Source: Rugalucina vietnamica (taxonomy: Eukaryota; Mollusca; Bivalvia; Lucinida; Lucinidae). From it: a stretch of DNA of 64,000 bases. Positions 27,953 through 41,066 of this stretch are shown piece after piece (positions within the stretch are counted from its first letter, which is position 1; each line of letters begins with the position of its first letter). The stretch is taken from contig OZ024871.1 in assembly GCA_964017185.1 (NCBI GenBank), forward strand, positions 5,231,714-5,295,713, given 5' to 3'. The translations under genes and the position numbers were made by a program. The notes under the pieces were generated by a model. It saw only the letters and a program-made list of their open reading frames with translations. It ran no database searches and had not been told where the DNA came from.

Positions 27953-30900
27953 GTGCCCAATGTTCGAGTTAAAATTTCCGAGAAACCAGAGTTTTCCCGG
28001 AATAGCCGACGTATGGGCCGTGAAGGCACTTGTATGGACTACAAAACCCACTGGGTCTCCAACTCCCGAAAGTCGAAAAAGTACCCAGCCGAAGAGGGTA
28101 CCCGCGGCATGCCTTTTCTATACGGAAAAGTGCATTTTCGGTCATATTTGTCCCCCTATTTCTCGGAAACCAGAGTTTTCCCGGCATAGCGGTGCATGTG
28201 GTCTGAGAGTGCCACCCTTCTACTGTAAGACCCACTAGGTGGCTAGCTCCCGAAAGTCCGCGCTCGGCGATGACAGGCCTGCAAATTACCCCACCCCCTA
28301 CCGGCACATGTTATAGTGCCCACTGTTCGAGTTAAAATTTCCGAGAAACCAGAGTTTTCCCGGGATAGCCGACGTATGGGCCGTGAAGGCACTTGTATGG
28401 ACTACAAAACCCACTGGGTCTCCAACTCCCGAAAGTCGAAAAAGTACCCAGCCGAAGAGGGTACCCGCGGCATGCCTTTTCTATACGGAAAAGTGCATTT
28501 TCGGTCATATTTGTCCCCCTATTTCTCGGAAACCAGAGTTTTCCCGGCATAGCGGTGCATGTGGTCTGAGAGTGCCACCCTTCTACTGTAAGACCCACTA
28601 GGTGGCTAGCTCCCGAAAGTCCGCGCTCGGCGATGACAGGCCTGCAAATTACCCCACCCCCTACCGGCACATGTTATAGTGCCCAATGTTCGAGTTAAAA
28701 TTTCCGAGAAACCAGAGTTTTCCCGGAATAGCCGACGTATGGGCCGTGAAGGCACTTGTATGGACTACAAAACCCACTGGGTCTCCAACTCCCGAAAGTC
28801 GAAAAAGTACCCAGCCGAAGAGGGTACCCGCGGCATGCCTTTTCTATACGGAAAAGTGCATTTTCGGTCATATTTGTCCCCCTATTTCTCGGAAACCAGA
28901 GTTTTCCCGGCATAGCGGTGCATGTGGTCTGAGAGTGCCACCCTTCTACTGTAAGACCCACTAGGTGGCTAGCTCCCGAAAGTCCGCGCTCGGCGATGAC
29001 AGGCCTGCAAATTACCCCACCCCCTACCGGCACATGTTATAGTGCCCAATGTTCGAGTTAAAATTTCCGAGAAACCAGAGTTTTCCCGGAATAGCCGACG
29101 TATGGGCCGTGAAGGCACTTGTATGGACTACAAAACCCACTGGGTCTCCAACTCCCGAAAGTCGAAAAAGTACCCAGCCGAAGAGGGTACCCGCGGCATG
29201 CCTTTTCTATACGGAAAAGTGCATTTTCGGTCATATTTGTCCCCCTATTTCTCGGAAACCAGAGTTTTACCGGCATAGCGGTGCATGTGGTCTGAGAGTG
29301 CCACCCTTCTACTGTAAGACCCACTAGGTGGCTAGCTCCCGAAAGTCAGCGCTCGGCGATGACAGGCCTGCAAATTACCCCACCCCCTACCGGCACATGT
29401 TATAGTGCCCAATGTTCGAGTTAAAATTTCCGAGAAACCAGAGTTTTCCCGGAATAGCCGACGTATGGGCCGTGAAGGCACTTGTATGGACTACAAAACC
29501 CACTGGGTCTCCAACTCCCGAAAGTCGAAAAAGTACCCAGCCGAAGAGGGTACCCGCGGCATGCCTTTTCTATACGGAAAAGTGCATTTTCGGTCATATT
29601 TGTCCCCCTATTTCTCGGAAACCAGAGTTTTCCCGGCATAGCGGTGCATGTGGTCTGAGAGTGCCACCCTTCTACTGTAAGACCCACTAGGTGGCTAGCT
29701 CCCGAAAGTCCGCGCTCGGCGATGACAGGCCTGCAAATTACCCCACCCCCTACCGGCACATGTTATAGTGCCCAATGTTCGAGTTAAAATTTCCGAGAAA
29801 CCAGAGTTTTCCCGGAATAGCCGACGTATGGGCCGTGAAGGCACTTGTATGGACTACAAAACCCACTGGGTCTCCAACTCCCGAAAGTCGAAAAAGTACC
29901 CAGCCGAAGAGGGTACCCGCGGCATGCCTTTTCTATACGGAAAAGTGCATTTTCGGTCATATTTGTCCCCCTATTTCTCGGAAACCAGAGTTTTCCCGGC
30001 ATAGCGGTGCATGTGGTCTGAGAGTGCCACCCTTCTACTGTAAGACCCACTAGGTGGCTAGCTCCCGAAAGTCCGCGCTCGGCGATGACAGGCCTGCAAA
30101 TTACCCCACCCCCTACCGGCACATGTTATAGTGCCCAATGTTCGAGTTAAAATTTCCGAGAAACCAGAGTTTTCTCGGAATAGCCGACGTATGGGCCGTG
30201 AAGGCACTTGTATGGACTACAAAACCCACTGGGTCTCCAACTCCCGAAAGTCGAAAAAGTACCCAGCCGAAGAGGGTACCCGCGGCATGCCTTTTCTATA
30301 CGGAAATGTGCATTTTCGGTCATATTTGTCCCCCTATTTCTCGGAAACCAGAGTTTTCCCGGCATAGCGGTGCATGTGGTCTGAGAGTGCCACCCTTCTA
30401 CTGTAAGACCCACTAGGTGGCTAGCTCCCGAAAGTCCGCGCTCGGCGATGACAGGCCTGCAAATTACCCCACCCCCTACCGGCACATGTTATAGTGCCCA
30501 ATGTTCGAGTTAAAATTTCCGAGAAACCAGAGTTTTCCCGGAATAGCCGACGTATGGGCCGTGAAGGCACTTGTATGGACTACAAAACCCACTGGGTCTC
30601 CAACTCCCGAAAGTCGAAAAAGTACCCAGCCGAAGAGGGTACCCGCGGCATGCCTTTTCTATACGGAAAAGTGCATTTTCGGTCATATTTGTCCCCCTAT
30701 TTCTCGGAAACCAGAGTTTTCCCGGCATAGCGGTGCATGTGGTCTGAGAGTGCAACCCTTCTACTGTAAGACCCACTAGGTGGCTAGCTCCCGAAAGTCC
30801 GCGCTCGGCGATGACAGGCCTGCAAATTACCCCACCCCCTACCGGCACATGTTATAGTGCCCAATGTTCGAGTTAAAATTTCCGAGAAACCAGAGTTTTC

Positions 30901-32251
30901 CCGGAATAGCCGACGTATGGGCCGTGAAGGCACTTGTATGGACTACAAAACCCACTGGGTCTCCAACTCCCGAAAGTCGAAAAAGTACCCAGCCGAAGAG
31001 GGTACCCGCGGCATGCCTTTTCTATACGGAAAAGTGCATTTTCGGTCATATTTGTCCCCCTATTTCTCGGAAACCAGAGTTTTCCCGGCATAGCGGTGCA
31101 TGTGGTCTGAGAGTGCCACCCTTCTACTGTAAGACCCACTAGGTGGCTAGCTCCCGAAAGTCCGCGCTCGGCGATGACAGGCCTGCAAATTACCCCACCC
31201 CCTACCGGCACATGTTATAGTGCCCAATGTTCGAGTTAAAATTTCCGAGAAACCAGAGTTTTCCCGGAATAGCCGACGTATGGGCCGTGAAGGCACTTGT
31301 ATGGACTACAAAACCCACTGGGTCTCCAACTCCCGAAAGTCGAAAAAGTACCCAGCCGAAGAGGGTACCCGCGGCATGCCTTTTCTATACGGAAAAGTGC
31401 ATTTTCGGTCATATTTGTCCCCCTATTTCTCGGAAACCAGAGTTTTCCCGGCATAGCGGTGCATGTGGTCTGAGAGTGCCACCCTTCTACTGTAAGACCC
31501 ACTAGGTGGCTAGCTCCCGAAAGTCCGCGCTCGGCGATGACAGGCCTGCAAATTACCCCACCCCCTACCGGCACATGTTATAGTGCCCAATGTTCGAGTT
31601 AAAATTTCCGAGAAACCAGAGTTTTCTCGGAATAGCCGACGTATGGGCCGTGAAGGCACTTGTATGGACTACAAAACCCACTGGGTCTCCAACTCCCGAA
31701 AGTCGAAAAAGTACCCAGCCGAAGAGGGTACCCGCGGCATGCCTTTTCTATACGGAAATGTGCATTTTTGGTCATATTTGTCCCCCAATTTCTCGGAAAC
31801 CAGAGTTTTCCCGGCATAGCGGTGCATGTGGTCTGAGAGTGCAACCCTTCTACTGTAAGACCCACTAGGTGGCTAGCTCCCGAAAGTCCGCGCTCGGCGA
31901 TGACAGGCCTGCAAATTACCCCACCCCCTACCGGCACATGTTATAGTGCCCAATGTTCGAGTTAAAATTTCCGAGAAACCAGAGTTTTCCCGGAATAGCC
32001 GACCTATGGGCCGTGAAGGCACTTGTATGGACTACAAAACCCACTGGGTCTCCAAATCCCGAAAGTCGAAAAAGTACCCAGCCGAAGAGGGTACCCGCGG
32101 CATGCCTTTTCTATACGGAAATGTGCATTTTCGGTCATATTTGTCCCCCTATTTCTCGGAAACCAGAGTTTTCCCGGCATAGCGGTGCATGCGGTCTGAG
32201 AGTGCAACCCTTCTACTGTAAGACCCACTAGGTGGCTAGCTCCCGAAAGTC
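27953..32251. repeat. Uniform satellite zone grading into the diverged right edge
   Basis: From 27953 onward almost every unit is of one type (CCC+CCCCA), with no higher-order pattern. Private substitutions accumulate to the right. Examples are TTTTCTCGGAATAG at about 30171 and again at about 31621, CGGAAATGTGCATTTT at about 30301, 31754 and 32114, and GAGTGCAACC at about 30750, 31838 and 32201. Some are shared by neighbouring units, so they spread locally before fixation stopped. Confidence 0.8.
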
Positions 32252-32510
32252 CGCGGCATGCCTTTTCTATACGGAAGTGCGCATTTTTGGTCATATTTGT
32301 ACCCCTATTTCTTGGAAACCAGAGTTTTCCTGGCATAGCGGCGTATGCGGCCTGAGAGTGCCACCATTCTAATGTAAAACCCATAAAGTCGCTAGCTCCC
32401 GAAAGTCCGCGCTCGGCGATGACAGGTTCACAGCCGAAGAAGGTACCCGCACTTTGCTTTTTTATATGGAAGTGTGTATTTTCGGTCATTTTCGTAATAT
32501 TTTTCTTGGG
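32252..32510. repeat. Scrambled, diverged satellite units at the array end
   Basis: At about 32254 the sequence jumps from AAAGTCCGCG in the second half-unit to GGCATGCC of the first half-unit, consistent with recombination at the shared CCGCG. One full but heavily substituted second half follows (TTCTTGGAAACCAGAG to CTCGGCGATGACAGG). It then jumps again into AGCCGAAGAAGGTACCCGC. Recognisable homology fades by about 32510. Confidence 0.8.
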
Positions 32511-34216
32511 CTGAGTAGATAATTTGGTGGGCTTCCAACCCCGTTATATCTCGTCTGTGGAACTTAGATTTCATGTTGGCAGTTTCGGCTGGTTCTGCTA
32601 GCAGTAACAGCTGATTCGGCTGTTTCGGCTACTTCTGCCAGCAGATTCTGCTACTTCGGCTGTTTCGGCTAACTTCACCCATCTATTTATTTGTGTCTGT
32701 TTTATATTTAGTATGTACTGCAAAGTATCACTAGTGTACGACATTTGGGTGTACAAAACACGATCTTAAAAGAGACTATTTCTCGTCGGAAGCTTCTGTC
32801 TGTAAACTACCCCCTCCTCAAATCTGCACCATTCTAGAGGGTAAAACCCAACCCTAGGGTGGTTGCAAAACGGAATACCGGAAAAACTCAACGGTCAACC
32901 CCCCTTTGAACTAGGCTCGTTGGGTAGATGTATGGCTGAGCTATAAGGCGAGGGGAGTCTTTTTGGTCATAAAATGTTTGGTAACAGCTGGGAGTGTCAC
33001 AAAGTGCGACAATTTGCATTGTGGCCTATGGACAATTTTTGACTGGTGTCACCCCAGGAGAAAATATTTCCGGGTTGAAATCAAATTGATTTATGTGATT
33101 TCTAGCTTTGTTTATGACCAAATCGGATTAGTTTATGGCTGATTATAGACAATGCGAGTAGCGGAGGCTGATCATACTTTTTGAAACAGGTGACAAGGCT
33201 GGTATTTTCATTTTTACAGCTTGTTTACATTCTTTGCCTGCATTTTCGTCACAGTATGATATAGAGTTCAACTTTCCATACGTCAGTTTGTTCATCCGTC
33301 CGTCTGTTCTGTCAGCAACTTATGTCAAATAGCATTAAAGTGTTTCTTTGTAACTATGATAGACATGAATGTGAAACCTTGCTTAGTTATTGTCCTTCAC
33401 ATACTCTTCAAGCATGCACCTTCACGCGATAGCCTTGACATACATTTCACGCTTCACTGACTGACAGTTAAAACAAAATACAAGCGATTCCAACAAAACT
33501 AAACTCTTACTTTTTCATATTTTCAAAGCTGAAATTCTTGCCAGACAACAACAACATGCTAGGGTCTGTGGCTGAGTCAAGATGCAGGCTGATCCTCAAA
33601 TCCAGAAAAATCAGGCCTTTATTAACAGCTGTGTTTCCACTAGTCCAACCGACCCTGATTTTTAGCCCCGTTCTTACATTTTTTATTGCCAATTCCATGC
33701 CAACCAACCCTTGATTTTTGCAGGAATATGGACAAATGGCTTCAAATTGTCTTCATTGCAAACAATTATCTCACATTCTCTTACTTCATAAAAGTTTTAA
33801 ATAGTTAAATGAAAGGTTTAGGGAGTGCAACAATCAAAACAAACACCCAACACAAGTCGCCAAGAGGAAGAGAACAACTTCACAACATAGAAAACCCACA
33901 ACAAAATGAACGACTACAATAAACAGAGTTATCTTCATTGCCTGTCTGATTACGCTTTGGAGATGATTTACGTCTTTTTACCTGTTTTCGATAAACAAAC
34001 GATAAATAGTGTCTACATACCTACAAACCCTATTTTTTCCGGCAAGGTAGCTGAAATGCAGCTAATTTTCATGCCTCATTTTGTGAAAAATTTTCAGAGT
34101 GGCCATAAATTATTCTATGACTTGTTCCCCTTCCGTCTGATGCAAGCACCTCATTACGAAAACATGCCCATGCAATAAGCTTTTTTAAAAATTGCAAAAA
34201 ATGAAAATTTTCAGTA
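32511..34216. other. Non-coding spacer with minor repeats
   Basis: No gene is supported. At 32578-32686 there is a degenerate minisatellite of TTCGGCTGTTTCGGCTA and TTCTGC(C/T)A elements. At about 32826-32880 a weak relic of the satellite second half can be made out (GCACCATTCTA, TAAAACCCA, AGGGTGG in the right order). The rest is AT-rich sequence in which I see nothing. Short open frames here have no features of real proteins. Confidence 0.55.
32578..32686. repeat. Degenerate TTCGGCT/TTCTGCT minisatellite
   Basis: The words TTTCGGCT and CTTCTGC alternate with small spacers over about 100 bp, including the same TTCGGCTGTTTCGGCTA word at about 32612 and 32657. The unit is irregular, about 7-9 bp nested in about 45 bp. 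Confidence 0.55.
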
Positions 34217-34837
34217 GAAAAAGGTACAAGTAGGCAAAGATCAGGAAAAGGCGCAATCAGAAAAAGATTCCCACTCCAAAAACCGAGGTGGGAAAAAACC
34301 AAACTAACAATCAGGTACTTATACCATGAAACATATCGTAAGCCGAATGAGCAGCTATTTTCCCAATAGGTGGCCACTCAGTTACCTTAACTTAACTAAA
34401 AATATGAAAACATACATAAGGCGCCAACAGCACAAAAATTTTAAACACCAAGACATAAAACAAAAAGAACCACTACAGAAGTATCGACTTGGAACGATCA
34501 GTAACACAAAGTTACTGGCGGGCTTAAACCGGTTTTACAGGTACCTAACCTCACCCTCAGCTTCTGCAGTGGTTCACAACATTTAGTTAGTTCTTCGGTC
34601 CTCGTGGTGAATCTCTTACTAGTCAATGAATCATCAAGAACAAACAAATAAATCATGATAAACATCCTGATGAATCAAAAACCAGGACTCACAGATTGAG
34701 TAAGCTTCCCGACGATGGAGATCCCTGGGCGCCGAATAACCTACTAACTCCGGAGCAAAAGAAAAACACCAGTTGGACCCCGGTGGGCCAAGCAACAGAC
34801 AAGAAGCTCCGGCCCCAACCAACTAAAATGAATAGCT
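34217..34837 (-). other. PLE 3' UTR (copy A)
   Basis: About 620 bp lie between the RT stop and the 3' end and are conserved in copies C, D and E. Conserved structure includes a CCGGAG..CTCCGG long-range stem just after the stop, an AGTAAC-TTTGT-GTTACT hairpin and, at the extreme 3' end, a hairpin with CCCAC/GTGGG arms. Open frames seen here on either strand are shadows that stay open only because the nucleotides are shared between copies. Confidence 0.75.
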
Positions 34838-36101
34838 TTAAGTCGGGGCCATCATAGAGTCTGACGCCCGACCCACCGGCGTGCAATTAAAGAAGGCAGC
34901 ATAGTTATCAACCATGATTGGGTTAAAAACTAAGCATGCAGACTGTCGCATAACATTCAAGTTATAACCTATACGTCTGTAACGTGATATGATTTTTCCG
35001 AACTGAAGAGAAAAATCATTTATTCCTTTAAGTTTCTTTAATTTGTAAACCAAGTCACCATAAAATTCAGGTTCCGAAAGGCCCTCACTTAAAAGTGTCT
35101 TTAACCCAACATTATATTTGGAAATCAATTCATAGTGTCTACGATAAAATTTAGAAAAGGTTTTTCGAAGTTTATGATACCGATAGCCCTGTTGGAGAAG
35201 TTTTGCCGTTAAACATTTATTTCGAGCGTTGAAGTCTGTAACATGATTGCAGACTCTAGCAAACCTAATAAGTTGCGAAATGTATACACCATAAGAAGCA
35301 CGACGAGGAACGTCACCATCCAAAAAAGGAAAATTTACTATATCAAAATCAAAGTCATCGCGCTTATCATAAATTTTAGAAGAAACAAATCCATTTGCAA
35401 CAGAAAGATGTAGATCTAAAAAGGGGGCTTCGGTATCTGAGATATTAGCTTTGTTCAACTGAAGTTCAGGTGGATAAATTTGATTGACCATACCTTCAAA
35501 ATAAGGGTTGTCAATGTTCAAAAGGTCATCGAGGTACCTAGATGTGGAATTAAAAGCCTCGATAACATCAGCTTGATTATCATGGTTAAGAGAATCCATG
35601 AAATCTCTTTCGTAGCAGTATAAAAATAAAACAGCTACGAGAGGTGCGCAATTTGTCCCCATCGGAATTCCAACAATTTGTCTGTATAACTTGGTCCCAA
35701 ATCTAATATAAATATTATCAAGGAGATAGGATAAGGCGTCGCACACATTCTGACATGACCAAAGGGTATACCGACTTTGGTCAGAGGAAGTGAAAAAAGC
35801 CTTTCTGTCATTACATGCCAAATAAAGTGAACCATAGTTTTTTAATGCCCTTTTGAAGGTCCACTCTATCAAATCCAGAAGTTTTTCTTTAATTAGATTA
35901 TGTGGTAATGTTGTATACAGAGTAGAAAAATCATATGTGGACAAGCTTGTCGCACGGAACTCTCTACACTTCAATTTACTGAGCACCTCACCAGAATTTT
36001 TTATTGACCAAAACCAATTTTTATTTGAAGTTTCATACACTGTCTCACAGTATCTTATAACATGAGATTTGATAGCAGTAAGACAAGAAGTTAATAATTT
36101 A
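34838..36101 (-). pseudogene. PLE reverse transcriptase, C-terminal two thirds (copy A)
   Basis: This is the RT domain of a Penelope-like retroelement, the family whose RT is closest to telomerase. Visible motifs in order are motif A (STYDFSTLYTTLP, catalytic Asp), motif B (GIPMGTNCAPLVA) and motif C (SRYLDDLLN, the YxDD box). A thumb and C-terminal region follow (about 200 residues) up to a TAA at 34838-34840 after SDSMMAPT. The frame is open for about 400 codons. The N-terminal endonuclease and first RT motifs are missing through 5' truncation, and a 1-bp loss near 36103 (relative to the copy at 60660) breaks the frame at the edge. ALVAVLF here replaces a residue that is Asp in the sister copy. 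It cannot be functional on its own. Confidence 0.88.
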
Positions 36102-36120
36102 GAAGTTCAGAAAAACTTAT

Positions 36121-36235
36121 AGTTTTCTTATTTTTGCTCAAAGCATAGATTGTGGGTACACGTTAGAACCGCCTCGCCAATCTATGTTTGGAAAAAAAAA
36201 TAAAAAAATAGGTATACCCCTGCATACACCAGTTT
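36121..36235 (-). repeat. Foldback/MITE-like repeat, copy F2 (one arm partly deleted)
   Basis: Read on the minus strand, it has the AAACTGG head, ATGCAGGGGTATACC, a T-rich run, CAAACATAGATTGG, CGAGGCGGTTCTAACGTGTA, CCCACAATCTATG and TGAGCAAAAATAAGAAAA. Compared with copy F3 (62395-62534), the inner part of one arm (from GAGGGTAC to the centre) is missing, so it no longer folds end to end. It begins 11 bp from the truncated end of PLE copy A. Confidence 0.75.
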
Positions 36236-37847
<1,612 letters not shown>

Positions 37848-37961
37848 AATAAGGTGACTAATTCAAAATAGTATATCAGGTTTCGACAGTCAGGCGAGTG
37901 CAGATGAAATCAGTTTAGCAAATATAAACACACATTTTTCCCTGTGTTTTTATGCTGACTT

Positions 37962-38136
37962 CAAGGTATGGTCAATCAAATTTATCCACCTGAACTACAG
38001 TTGAACAAAGCCAATATCTCAGATACCGAAGCCCCCTTTTTAGATCTACATCTTTCTGTTGCAAATGGATTTGTTTCTTCTAAAATTTATGATAAGCGCG
38101 ATGACTTTGATTTTGATATAGTAAATTTTCCTTTTT
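37962..38136 (+). mobile_element. Naiad-like PLE copy B/C, left piece
   Basis: The plus strand encodes the post-YLDD part of the PLE RT (from GMVNQIYPPELQLN to DFDIVNFPF) with no stop. It is 5'-truncated at about 37962. It ends at AAATTTTCCTTTTT (38123-38136), exactly where the LINE begins. The next residues of the same RT (DGDVPRRASYG) are found 13 kb away at about 51264, so this and the piece at 51252-52606 are one interrupted copy. Confidence 0.88.
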
Positions 38137-39814
38137 AAATTGTCATTTCAAACGGGTCGCTTAACAGAACTTCAACAACAGAGCATTATAACTCTTTTAC
38201 CGAAAGTAGGTAAAGATTCTTGTTTTTTGTCAAACTGGCGACCAATTAGTTTACTAAACGTTGACTATAAAATAGCTTCAAAGGTAATAGCAAACAGAAT
38301 AAAATCCGTTTTACGAACAATTATAAATGAAACACAAGCATTAACATCGCAGGAACTGAATTCAAAACATCTTTGTTTGCTGATGATGCAGCATTTATTA
38401 TGGATGGTAAGAGAAAGTCCTTTGAAACTTTAATAAATATTATGGATAATTTTAGTTATTTATCAGGTCTATGTCTAAACACAAACAAATGTCAAGTTCT
38501 TCGAATAGGTTCTATGAAATTAAAATCTATTGAATATTTAAAACATAGAAAATACCTGTGGAGTTCTGACGAAGCAAAGTGTCTTGGAATGATTTTCAAC
38601 ACAGATAAACAAAAGCTGTTTTCATTAAATTTAGAACCAAAAATAAAAGACTTTGAAAAATGTTTACAGCAATGGCAACACAAAAAATTAACTTTGATGG
38701 GTAAAATCGTTGTAATAAAAAATTATGCACTTCCAAAACTCATTTATCCATTAACATCATTACCGAATCCTCCAAGAGAAACTGTCAAGCATTTAGAAAA
38801 TATCATGTTCAATTTTTTATGGGACGGTAAACCGGACAAAATAAAAAGAGAGACAATTACGCAGGACTACGAACGTGGCGGTCTTAAAATGATAGATATT
38901 GAGAGATTTATACTTTCACTCAAAGTCGGTTGGATAAAGCGCCTAACACAAACGGATAATAATAAACTATTGAGAAAAATTTATGAAAGTAATCTAATGA
39001 AACTCGGTGGTAATATTGTCTTTGAATCAAACCTAAACAAAGACGACATAAACTCTATTTTTTGCCAAATCATCCTTTCTCAGAGCATAAAATATGTCAA
39101 AGATATGTTTGATAAAGGGACACAGAGTTTTTACACATTTCCTGCTCTAAAAGAAAAATACAATCTACTGCCATCGGATTTTCTTAAATACTTAAGCATT
39201 TTAAATAGCATACCAAAAGCATGGAAACGCCAATTTAAAAATGAAGACCAAAATATCCAACCAGATGTAAAAATTATTCAAATGATAGAAGAAAATAAAT
39301 TAACCAATTCTTATATCTATAAAACGCTAATGCAAAAAACAGAAATAAACACTTCTAAACCGCGAGAAAAATGGAATAGTATCTTTTCAAATGAAAATCG
39401 TAACTGGAGAATAATTTACTTAGTCGCTCAGAAGTCAACAAATGACATTAGATTACGAAATTTTCAATATAAACATTTAATGCGCATAATCCCAACAAAT
39501 CAATTTTTGACCAAATGCCACATCACAAGCTCTACACTTTGTGATTTTTGTAATATGGAAATCGAGACACTTTCCCATCTATTTTGGGAGTGTATACATG
39601 TACAAGATTTCTGGACATCACTGCAAAGTTTTCTTAGCCAAACTCATATGAATATTGATATAAACATGAAAACAGTTACCTTCGGTATTTGTGATCAAAT
39701 TAATAAGAAAAATATAAATGGAAAGAACTTTATTATTTTCCAAGCAAAACATTTTATCTATAAACATAAACATCGTAAAACGAAACCAACACTAAATCAA
39801 TTGCCAATCAACAT
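38137..39814 (+). pseudogene. Tx1/L1-like LINE RT ORF, left part (truncated, deleted, interrupted)
   Basis: The sequence encodes the start of a LINE RT (TELQQQSIITLLPKVGKD, SNWRPISLLNVDYKIASKVI), then after an internal deletion at about 38340-38365 the SLFADDAAF catalytic box. The deletion removes the RT motifs with the first catalytic Asp and the QG box, and also shifts the frame. After that, about 480 codons are open: thumb, GKIVVIKNYALPKLIYPL, FLWDGK, and a C-terminal zinc knuckle (CDFCNMEIETLSHLFWEC) typical of L1/Tx1 ORF2. It is 5'-truncated at 38137. The ORF breaks at about 39814 (PINI), where the LTR element is inserted, and resumes at 50918. It is dead as an enzyme source. Confidence 0.88.
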
Positions 39815-41066
39815 TTTTGTTTATCTCATGTAATTAATGATTATGATTGATGAACATTATGTAAAATTAGACTCTATACAAGTCTGGACTTAAATTTCAG
39901 CTAGTTTCCAATTTCAGGTAGCTTTATGTACAAATTAATGATTAATGGCTATACATGGGAGATAACTCCTCCCAGCTACATAAGGGTAACTTTACCCGTA
40001 TACAAAATAAGAATTAGTGATTAATGAGCATACATGAGGGTCACTTCACCCCTATACAAATGAAAACTAATGAGTACATGGGAGATAACTCCTCCCAGCT
40101 GTATAAGGGTTATTTTACCCATATACAAACTAGATATAGCCACTTCATGCGATAGGCCATATGCAAGATGAGACATGTATTTGTATGTCTGCGAGAACAT
40201 ACGCAACTAATACAAATTGGAACATAAGTATATATACATGTACAAGCAAATGAGTAATAAATATATACAGGCAAAGGAGTAAAATATATCAGTGTGAGAT
40301 CTGATGGCTCGCGATCCTTCATCAGGAAAGGACTAGCTGCAACTATATAAATCTGCTGAACTGAAATAATATAATTGGAAAGCAAATAGATAGAACCAAA
40401 TCAAAACAATATAAAACAGAAAACTAAATCAAACTGAATATGAATGCTCTAGCTTGGAGCTAAACAAAATCAGGCTAAATGTAACTAAAACTGAGTTCTT
40501 AAGAACCACTCCAATGCCTAGACTTTACATGGAGGCCAATGTTAAATTTATGTATATATTCTATAGAAAAGTTTTACAGATAACTTACAACTGATCTATA
40601 GTTTTGAATTAACATGGTGGCATAGTCTATGCATGTGGCAGTCATTCCTAAAAACTGAGAATAAAATAAGGTAAGATAGTATGCAGCTACAGAAGCAATT
40701 ACTAGCTCTACTCTAAACATGCATAAACTTACAGTCAGACGGTTTTGGAATCTGCAATGACAAAATAGAAAAGGTTAATACCAAGCAAACATATATATAT
40801 TGATATACTATCAAAAATAACAAATTCCCAGAGACGGCAGTTTCAAAGAGCTAGCCATCTAAGGAAAATATGAATAATTTTGAGAATTGATCTTCATACC
40901 AAAAGTAGAAAACAGCTGAATTTCTTTGTTTTAAATCTTTTTATATCCGCGCTGTAAATTCTGTTAAGAACTATGAACCCAAAAGTGGTTCTTCAATCAA
41001 ACCTAGTATCTTGTTGCATACATGAGCCGAACCAAGGTGTAACAGTGGATTAACATTTATAGGAGA
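39815..41066 (-). other. Non-coding 3' region of the composite LTR element
   Basis: AT-rich, without genes. It holds the imperfect tandem repeat at 39952-40140. At 40837-40855 it has a copy of the GCAGTTTCAAAGAGCTAGC word that otherwise occurs only on the other side of the TatD ORF (42751-43199), tying this region to the same element. No LTR sequence is seen. Confidence 0.5.
39952..40140. repeat. Imperfect tandem repeat, three units
   Basis: Units start TACATG at 39952, 40031 and 40075. Units 1 and 3 share TACATGGGAGATAACTCCTC, CCAGCT, TAAGGGT, TTTACCC and TATACAAA. Unit 2 is internally shortened (TACATGAGGGTCACTTCACC). GGGAG..CTCCC can form a short hairpin in units 1 and 3. Confidence 0.75.

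Larger units (their letters stand above)
1846..32510. repeat. 363-bp satellite array, about 84 units
   Basis: The unit starting CCAGAGTTTTCCCGGAATAG recurs every 363 bp from 1846 to about 32250, with rare 1-bp indels (for example one base lost at about 14202). It is followed by about 260 bp of diverged, shuffled partial units. Each unit contains two related halves that both begin with CCAGAGTTTTCCCGG: the first at 1846, the second at 2030, the next unit at 2209 (184 + 179 bp). Both halves also share an ACCCACT..G and CTCCCGAAAGTC block. Base composition is more balanced than the AT-rich flanks. The identity between units over 30 kb implies recent homogenisation. Open frames occur in several phases but are a by-product of the repeat. 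A centromeric, pericentromeric or other heterochromatic location is possible; the sequence alone cannot say. Confidence 0.97.
34217..36110 (-). mobile_element. Naiad-like PLE copy A, 5'-truncated
   Basis: On the minus strand this runs from inside the RT fingers region (about 36110) to a defined 3' end at 34217. It contains the C-terminal two thirds of the RT ORF and a roughly 620-bp 3' UTR. The same sequence is seen at 58797-60660 and, in pieces, at 37962-38136, 51252-52606 and 55514-56075. Homology to the longest copy stops at about 36110, about 10 bp from a foldback repeat. The 5' truncation fits target-primed reverse transcription. Confidence 0.88.

Noticed and set aside
1846-32250. Open frames of 78, 92 and 112 codons repeated in every satellite unit on both strands
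   Set aside because: They are by-products of a stop-poor tandem repeat. Two of three start with GTG, all frames are equally conserved at the nucleotide level, and none has a recognisable fold or signal.
1846-32510. CRISPR-like array
   Set aside because: Repeats are 363 bp and contiguous with no unique spacers, and the context is eukaryotic.
33906-34178. 90-codon open frame
   Set aside because: No domain, no similarity recognised, and it lies in an AT-rich spacer with no supporting signals.
34326-34886. Conserved short frames in the PLE 3' UTR, present in four copies on both strands
   Set aside because: Conservation is explained by nucleotide identity of recent copies. Frames differ in start and are broken in some copies, and the RT ends with its own TAA upstream.
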